Shown here one piece after another: positions 21,821 through 31,960 of a stretch of 64,000 bases of DNA; position 1 is the first letter of the stretch; every line of letters begins with the position of its first letter. The notes under the pieces were generated by a model. The model saw nothing but the letters and a program-made list of their open reading frames with translations, searched no databases and was not told the origin of the DNA. The position numbers were made by a program, and so were the translations under genes. The stretch spans positions 85,254 through 149,253 of the forward strand of contig JAGVSM010004549.1 in NCBI GenBank assembly GCA_022494885.1. Direction: 5' to 3'. Origin of the DNA: Micrasema longulum. Taxonomy: Eukaryota > Arthropoda > Insecta > Trichoptera > Brachycentridae.

Positions 21821-22355
21821 AATAAGGAAGTTCAGCCGTACGGAAAATTGGACACAAAAATGTCTTACACGTTGTAAAAATTAGAGCATTTAATTGTAAG
21901 GTGAAGTTTCTCGAAAATGTACAAAAAAAATAATTAATGAACTACTTTTCAACGTCACACGTTTAAGTGGCCGCGTGTTTACAATAACCAATAAATTATA
22001 GCGTTGCTATGTTGTGGCAACCGGCAACGGATTTTCGATTTCCGTGATAGACATATTTTTCGATGTTTAGCGTGTTTCGACTTTTTGCTGGTACAAATAA
22101 TTTGTTTTTATAATTGTACGAGGTTCAACCTTTAAGTGTCAGAAACACTCACCGACCTTAACTCGCGAAGTCGCGGGCGGCGTGATTTCGATGTTTCGGT
22201 GGGGATATTCAAAATTACCAAACTTTTAGCAATCATGGCGATGATAATACGATACACAAATATAATGTTTATTTATGTATTAATTTTAAAGAAACAAACA
22301 GTCGACAAAGATATAATATTAAAAAATAAAAAAAAAACAGTTTAAAGACAGACCA
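21821..22355 (+). mobile_element. MITE-A copy 3, diverged
   Basis: AATAAGGAAGTTCAGCCGTA and GTAAAAATTAGAGCATTTAA open it, and GATGATAATACGATACAC is seen near 22233. The middle is unlike the other copies (GGCAACCGGCAACGGATTTT). The right TIR is unclear, so the end is approximate. Confidence 0.6.
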
Positions 22356-22429
22356 GTAAAGTTTCTAAATAAAAATCAAACATATTATTAAATTGTGTTA
22401 AAACAAAAGGATGTGTTTATGTGCATTTG

Positions 22430-22512
22430 TATGAGAGTAAGTGTAGATATGTGTTTATGTGTATTAGTGTGGGAGTAAGTGTTTATGTGTATTAGTGTGG
22501 GAGTAAGTGTTC
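22430..22512 (+). repeat. 28-bp minisatellite, two good units
   Basis: GTGTTTATGTGTATTAGTGT followed by GGGAGTAA occurs twice in tandem, with a diverged unit on the left. Confidence 0.8.
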
Positions 22513-23136
22513 AGGTGTGTGTATCATTAAATAGTAAGTGGGATAGTAATATGATATTATTGTATGATATGATATGATCGTAGTATAATATGATTTTTTG
22601 TCTTAGTTACGAGCGGTAAAAATACTTTCGTCGTAAGAGATTTTGTTGACAGTCAAATACAGCCCGAGTGCGAACTGTCTCTATATGATAGCACAGTTAT
22701 TTATTTAGAAGAAAAATCTTTATTTATTTAGTAACTTTTTAAAATTATTTAAAATATTATCACGTGGGAAGGTAGCTAATCGCATCAGACGGTTCGTTTC
22801 AGGCATGAGATTCTAATATCTGATAGATGCTTTGTCATTCTGCTGTGTGCAAATACAATTTATAATGACGCGCAAATTTAATAATGCTTTACTTCCCGCT
22901 TTACCTACTGAAGAACTTTGACAGGGCTTGTGTGCGTTAAAAATTAGCACACGTAATATTAAACGGTTTTATTCGTCAATGATAAAAAAACTGGTTTATT
23001 TCGGATCTAGTGGGAAAACCAGTTCATTTCAGTTTACAATCCTCGTCTGTAAATTCCTTATTACTTCCTGAAAAAATCTCGAATTGATACTGAAAATCAA
23101 CTGAATATATTCGGCGTATCGAGAGATGATGTAGAT

Positions 23137-23210
23137 CAGTACTTTTCAACCTGTGGGTCGCGGGCACAAGCGAGGAAAAATTTGAAGAGGGATGAAAAAC
23201 TGGCATCCTG
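23137..23210 (+). mobile_element. hAT-like terminus
   Basis: CAGTACTTTTCAACCTGTGG followed by GTCGCGGGC resembles the CAGTGGTTCTCAACC-type ends of many hAT MITEs. No opposite end was found. Confidence 0.4.
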
Positions 23211-23829
23211 GGGGAGATGACGCAAATCTTCTGAGAAATCTGGCGCTAACTTCCATGCCAAGGTGAGAAAGGAGGGTATTCACGTATTCTTCTTAAGTTT
23301 TCTGTCCCAAATTAAAAATCTTTATATAAATTTTTTAAGGCGCCTCCGTCGGTTAAAAAGACACAAAAGGTTATAATAATTATAAATTAAATATTCTTAA
23401 GGCCATAAATTAATCTGTATAAAACTTCTTAATATTATTATTTATTTACTAAATTTTACTAAATGTTTTTTTTTATTTTTAAGGTATATATAATAATATG
23501 TATATTATGTGTATGTGTATTTGTATGTGTATGTGTGTGTATGTTTGTGTTTATATTTATATACTCGTATGTAAATACATATATAATATCTTACTGTATA
23601 CCCATATACCTTTGTAAGTACATTTCTTTATTTTATCTTATTGTTGTTTTTTTAGTCTTTTTTATGTTATTCTTACTTTTAACTTTATTCATTTGTTACA
23701 CTGCTGCACTTGAATGTATTGCTAAGAAATATAAAAATCTATAGGGCGTTTAAATAAATAAATAATATTAACATCAGTAAATCGTTTTTCGTCTCATTGT
23801 AACACGGGTAGGCACAATAAAAAATCTAC

Positions 23830-23945
23830 TTTTCTCGCTCAATCAGAAACTTACCGTTTGAGAAAACGTTTTGGGTTCGATTTCCGGTAAGAATATAATA
23901 ATAAAAAGGTGATTTTTACTCAAGCTTGGGTGTTCTGTGCTTTAA
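23830..23945 (+). mobile_element. tRNA-like SINE fragment
   Basis: TTTTGGGTTCGATTTCCGG is a B-box-like block, followed by TAAGAATATAATAATAAAAA. The upstream head is diverged. It may be a further SINE family. Confidence 0.35.
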
Positions 23946-24049
23946 ACTACAACTGTGAATGGAGCATTCCTTGTATCAAGTGTATTTGACTACACATTTT
24001 TATATATTGTTGCGTGATAGGGTCGATAATCCTGAAATTGTAGTTCGTA

Positions 24050-24252
24050 TGTTAGACAGCGCATAGATTGTTTCATATTCCAATAAATGGGACCAGCCTG
24101 GCGGTGGTTATGCCTGTTGGAAGGGCCACCGCTATGCTGATCAACATCCCTCTGGTTATTGATCTGTTCCATATTTCCGAAGGGGTTCCAGAGCAGGATT
24201 CTTCTACATTTTCGACTATAGTCTCTGGTGAATTTGTATAAATAGAATTCAC
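24050..24252 (+). pseudogene. LINE C-terminal scrap, same family as 17567
   Basis: The plus-strand frame reads VVMPVGRATAMLINIPLVID then LFHISEGVPEQ, and closes after TIVSGEF. It is homologous to MVMPVGRATAMLNNIALDVD, then LFHVS, on the minus strand at 17567-17848. DNA identity is high over about 120 bp. The two minus-strand frames over it are shadows. Only the end of the protein is left. Confidence 0.6.
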
Positions 24253-25348
24253 CATGCATTTTTAAAAAAACAGTAAGATAGCCGATACTAAATTAATTCT
24301 TCAAACTGACAATATGAGCTAGTGGATGAAGCCAACAATCTATTAGAGATGTACTCAGACCAGAGAAAATCAACATGTAATAACACTGATTAACCTGGTG
24401 TTGAGTCGTCTTCCTTGTCGGCGATCAGCTCACGCTATCAGGGAAATTGGTGATCCAGGAACACTGCAGGCACACAATTTCGTCTGGAGGCGGCGGGTAA
24501 TGTAAACGGCGTTGGATTGATAATAAATGGTTGCAGCGTTGTGCGATTATTGGCGAAGTTATAATGACTTTCACGGATTAGCGAAAATACTTTTGAACTA
24601 TTCGAAATGCGTGCGGACATAACTCGTCAAAAAAGCGAAGGGCAGAGCGGGGGGGGACAAGCAGTGTAGCCAAACCAACAAATGTCCCGTCAGGCGTAAA
24701 AATCTCACAAAACCAAAATTATCCAGTATCTACTTACATATAATTCTTCTGGCCGAAATGCATCGAAACAAACTATCGGCTCAACCAGTCTCTGTTATGT
24801 ATTTTTTTATTAAATTAATTATGAATGCCTTCAATTTAAGTTTGCAATGTACATATTATTAATGAAATAAAAATGTACTTGATTTGAATTAAAGGCATCT
24901 ACAAATAAATTACTTTGGGCACTAATGCATATTAAATATAAACGTTATTTTCTTACTAGTTACATAAATATAAAGCTTATATTGCGTTATCATAAACAAT
25001 TTGGAAAAAATATTGCAAACCACAATACGCATGCACAGATTTCTGTATGAAAGAAATCTAATAGTGTTCATATTACTAATGCACTTTTAAATTGTGGAAA
25101 ATATTATTTAAAATATAAATAATTATCTACGAGTTATTAATATTTAAAGTATTAACTTTATGGTCGTGCGGCTCTCTTCCTCCACTCCCATATTTTCCAA
25201 TAATTCTCCCAAATATTTTCATAAATTGTAAATAGTGCACGTTAGTGTTGGCTACTAAGAGCATGCGTCCTATCAGAAAGTCAGTTTTATATTTATGTGC
25301 AACTATTATGGTGATGGTGTAGGTATAGTGGGATTTGCTTAGTTTAAT

Positions 25349-25398
25349 TTATGTCCTGACGAAGTGACGGGTACGTCTCAAAACCGGTAGACATATAA
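25349..25398 (+). ncRNA. Hammerhead ribozyme-like motif, one core mutation
   Basis: The arrangement fits a type I hammerhead with a very short stem III. Stem I strand TATGTC (25350-25355) is followed by core CTGACGA (25356-25362) and stem II AGTGACGGGTACGTCTC with GACG/CGTC paired. AAAA (25380-25383) stands where GAAA is expected. CCGG as a minimal stem III, UA as the cleavage triplet end, and GACATA (25390-25395) closing stem I complete it. Cleavage would fall after 25389. The G-to-A change in the second core block should impair activity. Minimal hammerheads of this form are known from Penelope-like retroelements and retrozymes. Confidence 0.5.
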
Positions 25399-25619
25399 AA
25401 ATCTATTCGTGGTTATATGCAATTATTTATCAAAGTTTAATAATTATCTACTTGTCAAAAACTAAATTTACAAATAAAACAATACATATGTTTAGTTTTC
25501 CACGGTTGCAGAATACGAGTAATTAAAGCATTTTCTCATCACACACGACTAGAGTTACCAAAATATGACAGGCGTTTACCGCATTTGACAGGCATTTTAA
25601 GGTTTAGACAGGCGTTGCT

Positions 25620-26125
25620 TTGAAGCAGGCATTTTTGAATTCTGACGATATTGGTGACATTTATACCATCAAAACTCTTTATTGCTCACTAGTTCGACCC
25701 CATCTAGAATACGCTTCTCCTATTTCGTCTCCATTCTACAGGACTCATATTGACCATATCAAGTCCGTCCAACACCGTTTCCTAAGAAAAGTGGGATGGT
25801 TGCTCGGATTACAAAGGGGTAATTATTCCTATTTTGAAATAGAGCAATCTCTTAATCTGTCTTCATTGGAGATACGTAGAACTGAGATGGACCATATATG
25901 CATTTTCAAAATACTTAATGCTTTAAGTGATGTCCCATCTCTGTTGCAATCAATTTTTTTTCATGTTCCCAACCGTGTCACCAGAAGTCAAAATCTTCTA
26001 AGAGCAACTTTGGTTTTTATGCCCCAATGTCCAGAATGTGTAGATTAGTTAATTCATCACACGACTTGGAATTCTTTGGGATAGGTCTTCCGGCTTTTCG
26101 TAGATCTCTTCGCGACTAAACAGTG
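25620..26125 (+). pseudogene. LINE reverse transcriptase C-terminal region (Jockey/R1-like)
   Basis: The frame of 142 codons (the longest in the window) reads TIKTLYCSLVRPHLEYASPI, then FYRTHIDHIKSVQHRFLRKV. Downstream it reads LNLSSLEIRRTEMDHICIFK and ILNALSD. LYxSLVRPxLEYAS, the IxxVQxRFLR helix and the SLxxRRxxxD block are typical of the thumb region of Jockey- and R1-type LINE proteins. The copy starts after the YADD palm and stops at 26048. A continuation in another frame (HDLEFFGIGLPAFRRSLRD) reaches about 26120. It is a 5'-truncated pseudogene. Four GACAGGC words precede it (25567-25617). Confidence 0.8.
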
Positions 26126-26221
26126 TGGGATGAAGTTGGATTGGCATGGTTTAGCTCGAAGTCTTAGGTCTTTCGTTTTTATGATTAAATTGTATACAAT
26201 TATTGTGTATCAGAAATACAA

Positions 26222-26605
26222 GTAATACAAAATAGAGTTATAAGGAACATATACGGTATACCAATGGAAACGCATGTCAAAGACATTTACAAACTTACTG
26301 ACATTCTCCCATTTTTAGTCATACCGTATTATGAGATTGCAAAAACGGTGCTTCAAGGTGTAAATAAAGACTCTCTGACTAATATTGGCTATACCTTTCA
26401 TCGTGACGTCCATCAGTATAAAACGCGACAGCGTCAAAATATTCACGTACCTGGATCACGCACGACAAGGTATGGTCTAAGGTCTCTGCTGTACCTTGCT
26501 TGTAGTGAGTACAACAGGCTACCGGAGTCCTATAGAACGTCAATAAATAACTGTATTCATTTAAAAAATTACTACTTGAGGAGGTACGTGGAGGGTGAAA
26601 TTTAG
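26222..26605 (+). pseudogene. Second LINE RT C-terminal scrap, different family
   Basis: The frame opens upstream of the first ATG with EIQVIQNRVIRNIYGIP. It continues through DIYKLTDILPFLVIPYYEIA, HQYKTRQRQNIHVPGSRTTR and YGLRSLLYLACSEYNRLPES. The pattern is QxQNxxIRxIYG, then Y-x3-K-x-I, then a basic H-Y-TR-x-RxNxxVP stretch and a G-x-S-x4-A-x2-xYNxLP block. This is the C-terminus of a CR1- or Jockey-like LINE. A long AT-rich 3' region follows to about 26890. It lies about 100 bp after the first relic, in the same orientation. The families differ, so the two are separate insertions. Confidence 0.75.
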
Positions 26606-27702
26606 TTTTAAGTTCTTTTTTTCCCTTAAATATTTCTTTCTTGCAATATGTAAATATATAACTTTAATTTTTTTAAATTTTAAATTTCAAATTTTAAATT
26701 TCTTTGTATCATATATTTGCTTGCTATCTTATTTCAGTTTTTATGTACATATTATTACTTGTTACTTTATTATTATTTGTTACTATATTATTATTGTTAC
26801 CATACCTATATGTAAATATTTTTCTGTCCCAAAATTAATTGGTTGTAACTCCTGGGAGAACAAAAAAAAATTTTGTATGATTTAATAAATAAAATAAAAA
26901 AATTTGTTTTTCCCTTGTTTGTCTTTGCTAAATAGTTTTATGTTCTTTTTGTTCAGATTCTTGCATTTATGTTTCTTCGTGTTACTGTTGTAATTGGCTT
27001 AGGCCGTACATATAATAAATAAATAAATAAGAAAATTAAAAAAATTCTTGAAAAGATTTTTACTTTCAGACATTAGGAAAAAAATCTGTTTAAAAAATCT
27101 CATCATCTGAAGAATATCAGCAATAATCACATTATTTTATTTATATAAATAAAATTTCAATTAAAATATTTGTTATTTTTTATTGTGTTTTACCCTAGAC
27201 AGCCATTTTTCTGTAAAATCAGTCATTTTAGGCACCCTGAACCGGCATCTATTTAACTTGAAACGTAGGGACATACAACGACATTTTTCTGTGTAGCGTC
27301 ACGTCTGATCTCGACGGAAGTTAGTTAGAAAAATCAACGCAATGAAGGCAATTACCCACTAATTGGAATGCCATCGACTGCGCGCTTGTAACGTGTCCAC
27401 ATATATTATGTAATTAAACGTCATTGACATTTGGTTGGTATATCCGGGTCCATATGTATCGAGTAATTTGATAAGTTTAGTGACAAAGCCCCCATACGCT
27501 TTACTCATCTACAGACAGTACTTTAGATACATTACATAGGTACCTATGCATAATAAATACGAACATTGTACATCCGTATCTAATTACCAAAATGAGAGGT
27601 AATTATCATTTGACTAAAGTACCAGCGATATAATTGCATAAGAATTAAGTCGTAATAAAATCACATGAAAAAATCAGCGGATGAAATAATAGTACTGGAC
27701 AT
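26606..27702. other. AT-rich 3' region and spacer, no gene
   Basis: The AT-rich hydrophobic frame at 26595-26885 is a compositional artefact of the LINE 3' region. An AATAAATAAATAAATAA run at 27010-27030 may be a LINE tail. Nothing else was seen. Confidence 0.6.
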
Positions 27703-28331
27703 TAGAGTGGGCCTATAATGGATAAAGTTTTTTTATTTGTGCAGACACCAAAGTGAAAAGGGTCTAAAAGGTTGCGTTTTGGATCACATTAAAAAAAATA
27801 TTCAATACTACTTTTGGCCCTCAACCAAGGTTTGAAGTTTATAACTGTCTAAACATTTTGTTGATTATCTGGATTGATAAAATTATTTTTTTGTCAGTAA
27901 AGATATAACTTAATTCCATTACAAATTCGAGCACGTTTTAAAACTACCGAAATGTAAAAAGTTTACACTCCGCGGAACTGATCCCATTGAGCGCCTGCCC
28001 AATATTGACGAAAACAATGGCTCATTAAAACAACGTTACCCATTTATTACAAAACAAAGTGCAACTCACGCCTTTAGACGCTTATTTAATAAGGTTAAAT
28101 GCACAGTTAAAAAAAATATTGGACTGATTTTTATTCTTCAATACGAAATGACAGCTGGTTTAGCGCAAAAAAAAATACTTTTTCGAAAACTTCAAGCTCT
28201 GGTTGAGGGCCAAAAGTAGTATCAATTTATTTTTTTAAAATATTTTTTGCATTCTGAGTAATCCAAAAGGCAATTTTTTAGACCCCTTTCATTTCAAAAT
28301 TCGGAAAAAAATATGTATAGGCCCACCCTAC
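27703..28331. mobile_element. 630-bp element with about 150-bp TIRs
   Basis: The left end AGAGTGGGCCTATAATGGAT is mirrored by ATATGTATAGGCCCACCCT on the right. The pairing continues through AAGGGTCTAAAAGGTTGCGT with its diverged inverse, and through ACTACTTTTGGCCCTCAACC with GGTTGAGGGCCAAAAGTAGT. The interior has no transposase. The TIRs differ at perhaps a quarter of positions by eye, so it is old. Confidence 0.8.
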
Positions 28332-28530
28332 TGTACATTGTACTCGTTACGTCGTTACACAACTACCTACCTACTACTTGTATCTGTGAGCCATAAGCCT
28401 AGTGCCCTAGTGTCAAGATTGCCTCGCCATTATTCGTTCAACATTCAATAGCTTTTATTTTTTCTTTTCCCTTCAATTTTCCCACAGGTGAGTACCGTGG
28501 GCGACGAACAGGGTTGCTATTATTTTGCAA

Positions 28531-28725
28531 TTATCATCATCATTCCCTTTCCGCACCTAATCGTGCATAAAGGCACTGCATTGGTTTACAAATCGCAGCG
28601 TATCTTAGTCATTTTGTTACATGAAAGTTAGATGATCGGTCTTACGTTCCAGGTGCCAGCCAGACCAGGGACTATAAAAAACATAACACCTTTTTCAATT
28701 AATATTTTATATCAACCATATTGGC
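28531..28725 (-). mobile_element. SINE-1, head lost
   Basis: The minus strand reads the SINE-1 body from GGTTGATATAAAATATT through AGTCCCTGGTCTGGCTGGCA, GTAAGACCGATCATC and ATGCAGTGCCTTTATGCACG, to a GATGATGATAA tail. The tRNA-like head is missing. Confidence 0.8.
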
Positions 28726-28827
28726 AACATGTATTTTACAATAACAAATCAAAAATATTCAGTAAGTTGACAATTTTTATTGGAAAACATAAGACTTAAA
28801 AAATATCTTTACATATACATTAGATAC

Positions 28828-29383
28828 AATAAGGAAGTTCAGTGCTACGGAAAATTGGATCAAAAAAATGATTTCTTAGACGCGGTAAAAATTAGAGCAT
28901 TTAACAATTGGCGAAGTTTCTCGAACATGTATGATTTTAATGACAGGCGCCGTGGCGCAGTTGGTTTGACGGCCAACTATGAAACTGGCGTCGCGAGTTT
29001 GATTCCAGCCAGGCACAAGAAAGATTTTTTTCTCAATCGGTCTGGGTGTTGTGGTTTTTTTTTCATTACCTTCTTCAATTTCCCCTCTATCAGGCTTAGC
29101 GAGTTATTCCTTTGAAAAATTTACCACTTTGAACTACGTCATAAGTTCTTCCGAATCAACCAATGACAGAGCGTTGTGATAGATTTCCGGTTTCTGGGAA
29201 GCTAACTCACCAATCAGCAGACCGACTAGAACTTGTGACGTCACAGTCGGAGTAATTTTAAAATTTAAAAAAAATCATAGCGCTGATAATACGGTATACA
29301 AAAATATTTTTGTTATTTTTTAGTTAGTTTGATAGTCTATTAACAAATTTAAATTAAATTAAATACCACTGAACTTCTTCATT
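28828..29383 (+). mobile_element. MITE-A copy 4, interrupted by SINE-3
   Basis: The TIRs are AATAAGGAAGTTCAGTG at 28828 and CACTGAACTTCTTCATT at 29367-29383. The MITE-A sequence is continuous except for a SINE-3 between TTTAATGA and AAAAATTTACCAC, so the SINE is younger than this MITE copy. Confidence 0.85.
28945..29115 (+). mobile_element. SINE-3, tRNA-headed, nested
   Basis: AGGCGCCGTGGCGCAGTTGG (A box) and TTTGATTCCAGCC (degraded B box) form the head. CTCAATCGGTCTGGGTGTTG and AGGCTTAGCGAGTTATTCCT end it. The reverse complement of 42078-42281 has the same modules in the same order. The overlapping frame at 28780-29115 is fortuitous. Confidence 0.85.
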
Positions 29384-29683
29384 AGATTTTCCTAGTGGTG
29401 TTTTCTAATGAAAATATGTTTTTTTATATTGTTAATGTAATATTGCGTAAGGTTTACATCATTATGTAACAGATTAAGTCCTATGTAAGTATTTTATTTA
29501 CCCTTCAGTGTAGTAAACAGAGCACTTGCCAAACTGAACCGATATTTGATGCTTAAGACTGATCTGGCCTCCGTGTAATATTGGAGTACAATTATTTACA
29601 AATGCACTGCTGTTTAAATAGGTGCGAAGGTTTTCACGGTCACTGTTATCAATTTGTTTCTTTTTTGGGTGATACCGTGTGTG

Positions 29684-29740
29684 TTGGATTAGTTCCGACG
29701 TTTCGGCTACCAATGCAGGAGCCATCTTCAGGGTAAACTG
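29684..29740 (-). ncRNA. Hammerhead-like motif at Penelope-like 3' end
   Basis: On the minus strand, CTGAAGA (29731-29725) fits the CUGANGA core. TGGCTCCTGCATTGGTAGCC can fold as a short stem II with a GGC/GCC base. GAAACGTC (29704-29697) supplies the second core block, a minimal stem III and a UC cleavage end. Stem I pairing is poor. The motif directly follows the C-terminal codons of a Penelope-like endonuclease on the same strand, the position known for hammerheads in these elements. Confidence 0.45.
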
Positions 29741-29759
29741 AGTGGTAAACCGTGTCGCA

Positions 29760-29930
29760 GTCGGTAGTAGGCGCATTTCTATTCATTTTAGTAGTATGTA
29801 GTGCTGGGAACCATGTTGAGTTTAATTTCAGCCCGTCGGCGTCGGCGTCGTCTTTGTTTATGTTATTTGGGTGTCTGTGTTTTTCAATTGCCTCTTTTAC
29901 ACTGTACAAATTACTAGTACATAAATACAT
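29760..29930 (-). pseudogene. Penelope-like element, GIY-YIG endonuclease C-terminal scrap
   Basis: The minus-strand frame reads YSVKEAIEKHRHPNNINKDD, then ADADGLKLNSTWFPALHTTK. Penelope-like elements end their RT/GIY-YIG protein with a segment of the form REAIEI-x-K-H-x-N-N-x-N-x-D-G-x-x-L-x-x-x-W, which this fits well. The stretch DDADAD comes from a small GTCGGC repeat in the DNA and looks like an expansion. Only the last 45 or so codons are kept. The frame runs on into the hammerhead-like motif at 29740-29684. A plus-strand open frame here is a shadow. Confidence 0.55.
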
Positions 29931-29950
29931 TTTTTTTTCTACAAAACACA

Positions 29951-30005
29951 GTTTACCCTGAAGATGGCTCCTGCAATGGTGGCCGAAACGTCGGAACTAA
30001 TCCAA
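29951..30005 (+). ncRNA. Second hammerhead-like motif, inverted relative to the first
   Basis: CTGAAGA (29958-29964) and GAAACGTC (29985-29992) bracket a GGCTCCTGCAATGGTGGCC stem-II region. The downstream GGAACTAATCCAACA is the same as in the minus-strand copy, and so is the following CAAATTGATA(G/A)CAGTG. Over about 55 bp the copies differ at only a few bases. This is probably the terminal repeat of a second or rearranged Penelope-like copy. Confidence 0.45.
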
Positions 30006-30009
30006 CAAA

Positions 30010-31344
30010 TTGATAGCAGTGCTCTTTGTTCGAGGATGAGGGTAAAAATGTAATTTCGGAAAAACTGGAAAGGCGATTGAAAAATGAATAAATATCAAAT
30101 TAGATAATGATCCATGATGATTGAATCTAAGCCCCTTTTAACCTTGGTCAGTGTCAAATACGAATCATGCAGAATACCATTATCCAATACAGTGATGATT
30201 GCAATTACCTTTACATCACACAAGTAGTATCGCATTGATTGCGGAGTTTTCAGTCATTGGATTGACTGGAACTAATACATATGTACAGGGTACCGAAAAA
30301 CTAATCGCAAAAACGTTGATTAGCCCACGATTTCGCCAAATGTTTTATCAAAAGAATCCAATCACGTTTTTTTATCGACTATCTAAGTATCCTAACAGTA
30401 TAATAATTAATGGTTTTAAATTGCACCTTTTGTATATTTTATACAAGACAAATTGATATATTCTATAGACATCTATCGTAAAAAAAAACATGTCTTGTGG
30501 TATCAAAAAATATATTAAATTAAACACTTTTTTAAAGACCACTTGAATTTAAAACCAAATGTTTAATTTAATATGTTGTTTAAACGTGTAGTTTTTTTTT
30601 ATTATGAATCTTGGAGGAGGGCACACATAAACATATGTGTAACTCGGAAAACACGGGAGTCACATTGAACGAAATGTTCAGGAAGAATTATTTTGTAACA
30701 GTGCGATTTCTAAAACACCATAACTTGTGAACCAAATGAGAAAATTTCAACCTATAAAGAACTTACAATGTTTTTAAAAAAATAATAATTAGTTCATATT
30801 AAAACAGTTTATTTTCAATGAAAAGTCTTTTTCCTTTAAAACAGTTCTTACAGCCCGTGTTAGTGATGTGTAATGTTAAATTATTGACTTTTTATTAAAA
30901 CTATTGTGTCATAATAAATTATATAAAGGTACAAAAAAAAAGTAATGTAATGAAATATGTAAGGTTAAAACGATGTATTTTATCATTTTCTTAATTTATT
31001 TTGGTTTCGAATTAAATGTTAAGATCACAACAAAACACGTCTGGCGATTAAATAATGACTAAATTCACGTTGGGCATGAGTTGAGTGTCATAATTTTAGA
31101 AGGCTCAGGTCTGTCTGACTTTTCCTCATCAGCACTCATTCACGTATTTTCTCCATATATTGTGGCACTAGAGTAGTGATTTTTGCCCGATTTTGATTTA
31201 AACACGATGAAGCGTCTTAGCCAATCCCACATAGATATAAAACAAAAAACAAACCCTTATTACGAATATATAAATAGCTTAAAAAAGTCCAAAATAAATA
31301 ACGCGTGTATTTAATTACGAAAAAAATGTTTGATCAACCAGCTA
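30010..31344. other. AT-rich stretch without recognisable gene
   Basis: There is one imperfect inverted repeat (30509-30528 with 30562-30580, AATTAAACA-type). The open frame at 30199-30456 shows no motif. The rest is unassigned. Confidence 0.5.
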
Positions 31345-31399
31345 ATAGCAGGCAAGCTAACGTTCGTGTAGGGCAACGTCTGTCGGGTCCGCTTGTTAT
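31345..31399 (+). repeat. Repeat tail ending CGTCTGTCGGGTCCGCT, copy 1
   Basis: GCAGGCAAGCTAACGTTCGT is followed by GGGCAACGTCTGTCGGGTCC. It matches 31906-31960, 561 bp downstream in the same orientation. Confidence 0.7.
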
Positions 31400-31644
31400 A
31401 TATACAATTCTTATGTACGTGTGATGTCACTGAACACCTTCTAAATGGCTTAACCGACTTACGTGTGCTTTTCAGCGAAATGTAGATCTTTGCGATGCGC
31501 GTGTTCATAGATATAAAAATTATCAATCGAATCTGTAAAAAAAAGTTAGAAGCATAAATCTTTTTTTCATCGAACTACCATGGTTGCATTCGACGAGAAT
31601 GCATTTACTAAAAAATGGAAAGATGTTTTTTTTTTGTGTTTTAA

Positions 31645-31850
31645 AAAGTTTGTTTTTGAATGTTTACAAACAACATTCGCTTTTTATGGATCTCAATCAG
31701 ATTCTTTCCTTATATAACTTATAATTTCTTTCCATTTATTTCTTTTAACTGGGTTATTTTGGTAATACTTATAATAACATTAACTGACATTCAATACATT
31801 TTAGAAAATTGCATTCATGAATAAAGTGCACACCTGTTGGTAAGAAGAGC
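31645..31850 (-). repeat. Inverted partner of 5650-5860
   Basis: See 5650-5860. It is enclosed by the two direct tails at 31345 and 31906, so all three may belong to one element. Confidence 0.6.
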
Positions 31851-31905
31851 CGAGTTTGGCATTAGCAAAAAGAATTCTATATTTAAAAATCAATTATTTT
31901 CCAAG

Positions 31906-31960
31906 GTAATGGCAGGCAAGCCAATGTTTGGGCAGGACAGCGTCTGTCGGGTCCGCTAGT
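31906..31960 (+). repeat. Repeat tail ending CGTCTGTCGGGTCCGCTAGT, copy 2
   Basis: GGCAGGCAAGCCAATGTTTG then GGACAGCGTCTGTCGGGTCC, ending in GCTAGT. The CTAGT end resembles Helitron 3' ends, but no stem-loop just before it was evident, so I do not assign it. Confidence 0.6.

Noticed and set aside
22136..22345. 69-codon plus-strand frame
   Set aside because: It lies in the diverged half of MITE-A copy 3 and turns into poly-Lys from an A run.
23463..23744. 93-codon Cys/Val-rich frame
   Set aside because: It is a translated TATGTG microsatellite plus AT-rich DNA, not a membrane or toxin-like peptide.
26595..26885. 96-codon hydrophobic plus-strand frame
   Set aside because: It is an A/T-rich 3' region of a LINE translated into F, I, Y and L, a compositional artefact.
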